NCBI GenBank assembly: GCA_029884275.1 | Contig: JAOUIC010000119.1 | Location: 1 to 6,038 of the forward strand | Direction of reading: 5' to 3' | Length of the DNA stretch: 6,038 nt | DNA from: Gemmatimonadota bacterium | Lineage (GTDB): Bacteria; Gemmatimonadota; Gemmatimonadetes; Gemmatimonadales; GWC2-71-9 | Shown here: positions 5,323 through 6,038 of the stretch, piece after piece | Numbering within the stretch: position 1 is the stretch's first letter | How the letters are laid out: every line of letters starts with the position of its first letter | Made by a program: the position numbers and the translations under genes | Notes under the pieces: generated by a model | Database searches by the model: none | Seen by the model: the letters and a program-made list of their open reading frames with translations, nothing else | Told to the model about the DNA's origin: nothing

Positions 5323-6038
5323 CGGGGGATGCCTTGGGGTTCGGGAACCGGGATGAGTCCTGGCAGGATGAGGTCGGCCCGGGGTTCGAGATCCAAGCCG
5401 CTCAGGTCGCCTCGTCTGAGCCGGAAGGCCCCCGCGGCGCCGATCATGGCCGCGTTATCGGTGTTGAGCCGGCTGGAGGCCACCACGACGCGGGCACGGC
5501 CGGCGAGGCGGGTCCGGGCCGCCTCGGCGAGCGCGCGGTTGCAGGCCACCCCGCCCCCGAGCATGAGCGTCGGGTAGCCGAGCTGGTCCACCGCCGCGGC
5601 CGCCTTCCCCACCAGCACATCCAGCGCCGCGTCCTGGAATGCGCGGGCCAGGTCGGCGCGGTCGCGTTCGAGGTCGTCGCTGGCCTGCACCGCGCGGAGC
5701 ACCGCCGTCTTGAGTCCGCTGAACGAGAAGGCGAACTGGTCGGGGCCCGGGGTCTCCGCCAGCGCGAGCATCGGTCTGGGAAACTTGAATCGCGCGGGCC
5801 GGCCGGTCGCGGCGAGCCGTTCGATGGCGGGGCCACCGGGGTATCCGAGTCCGAGGAGCGTTCCGACCTTGTCGAACGCTTCGCCGGCGGCGTCGTCCCG
5901 CGTGGTACCCAGCAGGCGATAGTCGCCCCACGCCGGCACGTCGAGGAGCATGGTATGCCCGCCGCTCACCAGCAGCGCCGCGAATGGAGGCGCGAAATCG
6001 GGGTGCTCGAGCGTCGGGGCGAAGAGGTGCCCCTCGAG
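5319..6038 (-). CDS. tsaD: tRNA N6-adenosine threonylcarbamoyltransferase TsaD, N-terminal third missing (outside window)
   Basis: TsaD works with TsaB and TsaE to transfer the threonylcarbamoyl group made by TsaC onto A37 of tRNAs that read ANN codons (t6A). It is a cytoplasmic ASKHA-fold metalloenzyme. The frame stays open to the window edge, giving 239 residues of the usual 335-345; about 100-110 N-terminal residues are cut off. Visible landmarks, numbered from the first residue seen: EGHLFAPTLE at 2-11, with His4 corresponding to the second metal-binding His of HxxxH; LLVSGGHT (22-29); GTTRDDAAGEAFDK (44-57); LGYPGGP (64-70); FSFSGLKTAV (104-113); LGGGVACNRAL (160-170); and LNTDNAAMIG (192-201) with metal ligand Asp194. 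The GTG at 5969 is the Val of LLVSGGHT, not a start. The stop overlaps the lgt start by four bases. Confidence 0.97.
   Translation of the reverse strand, partial: LEGHLFAPTLEHPDFAPPFAALLVSGGHTMLLDVPAWGDYRLLGTTRDDAAGEAFDKVGTLLGLGYPGGPAIERLAATGRPARFKFPRPMLALAETPGPDQFAFSFSGLKTAVLRAVQASDDLERDRADLARAFQDAALDVLVGKAAAAVDQLGYPTLMLGGGVACNRALAEAARTRLAGRARVVVASSRLNTDNAAMIGAAGAFRLRRGDLSGLDLEPRADLILPGLIPVPEPQGIPR

Noticed and set aside
4789..5577. A 262-codon plus-strand frame opposite lgt and tsaD
   Set aside because: Antisense shadow of two well-recognised genes; no motif, and composition is that of reversed GC-rich codons.
5319..5969. tsaD beginning at GTG 5969 as a complete short gene
   Set aside because: That GTG is the Val of the conserved LLVSGGHT motif, and matching TsaD sequence continues upstream to the window edge, so the gene is cut, not short.
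1..6038. Defence system, CRISPR array, transposon, tRNA or riboswitch
   Set aside because: Both strands were read for direct repeats, terminal repeats, transposase motifs and cloverleaf-like structures. None was seen, and the genes fill nearly all of the window.

Overview
The window is GC-rich, gene-dense bacterial chromosome: six protein-coding genes, two cut by the window edges, with almost no spacer. No RNA gene, mobile element, CRISPR array or long non-coding stretch was seen. The coding style (very GC-rich third codon positions, short overlaps between genes) and the gene set (AcpS, Lgt, TsaD, a cytochrome c-FTR1 fusion) fit a free-living, high-GC, diderm-type bacterium. A Gemmatimonadota- or Proteobacteria-like source is plausible, but this is inference and the phylum cannot be fixed from the window.

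Layout. Positions 1-351 (+) hold the C-terminal end of an unrecognised helical protein with one membrane segment; its last 10 bases overlap the start of acpS (342-743, +), the holo-ACP synthase. acpS runs tail to tail into an aldehyde dehydrogenase gene (724-2274, -). Their 3' ends overlap by 20 bp, and both stop codons lie inside one hairpin-forming inverted repeat. A 93-bp divergent spacer separates the dehydrogenase from a 703-residue cytochrome c/FTR1 metal permease (2368-4479, +). Its start codon lies within a Fur-box-like inverted repeat. The permease gene converges, with a 15-bp gap, on a minus-strand pair transcribed tsaD -> lgt (tsaD 5319-6038, cut by the window end; lgt 4495-5322), joined by an ATGA stop/start overlap.

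Function. acpS (activation of acyl carrier protein), lgt (first step of lipoprotein maturation) and tsaD (t6A37 tRNA modification) are housekeeping genes. The accessory part is the permease: a secreted helical region, a single-heme cytochrome c domain, a second periplasmic helical domain, a seven-helix FTR1 channel with both R-E-G-x-E motifs, and a C-terminal cytoplasmic heptad coiled coil. The simplest model is Fe(II) oxidation or electron transfer at the heme linked to Fe(III) import by the FTR1 part, repressed by a Fur-type regulator when iron is plentiful. The domain content is read from the sequence; the mechanism and regulation are inferred. No evidence of a wholly new system was found. 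The points most worth checking are the Fur-like operator over the start codon, the C-terminal coiled coil and the shared stop-codon hairpin.
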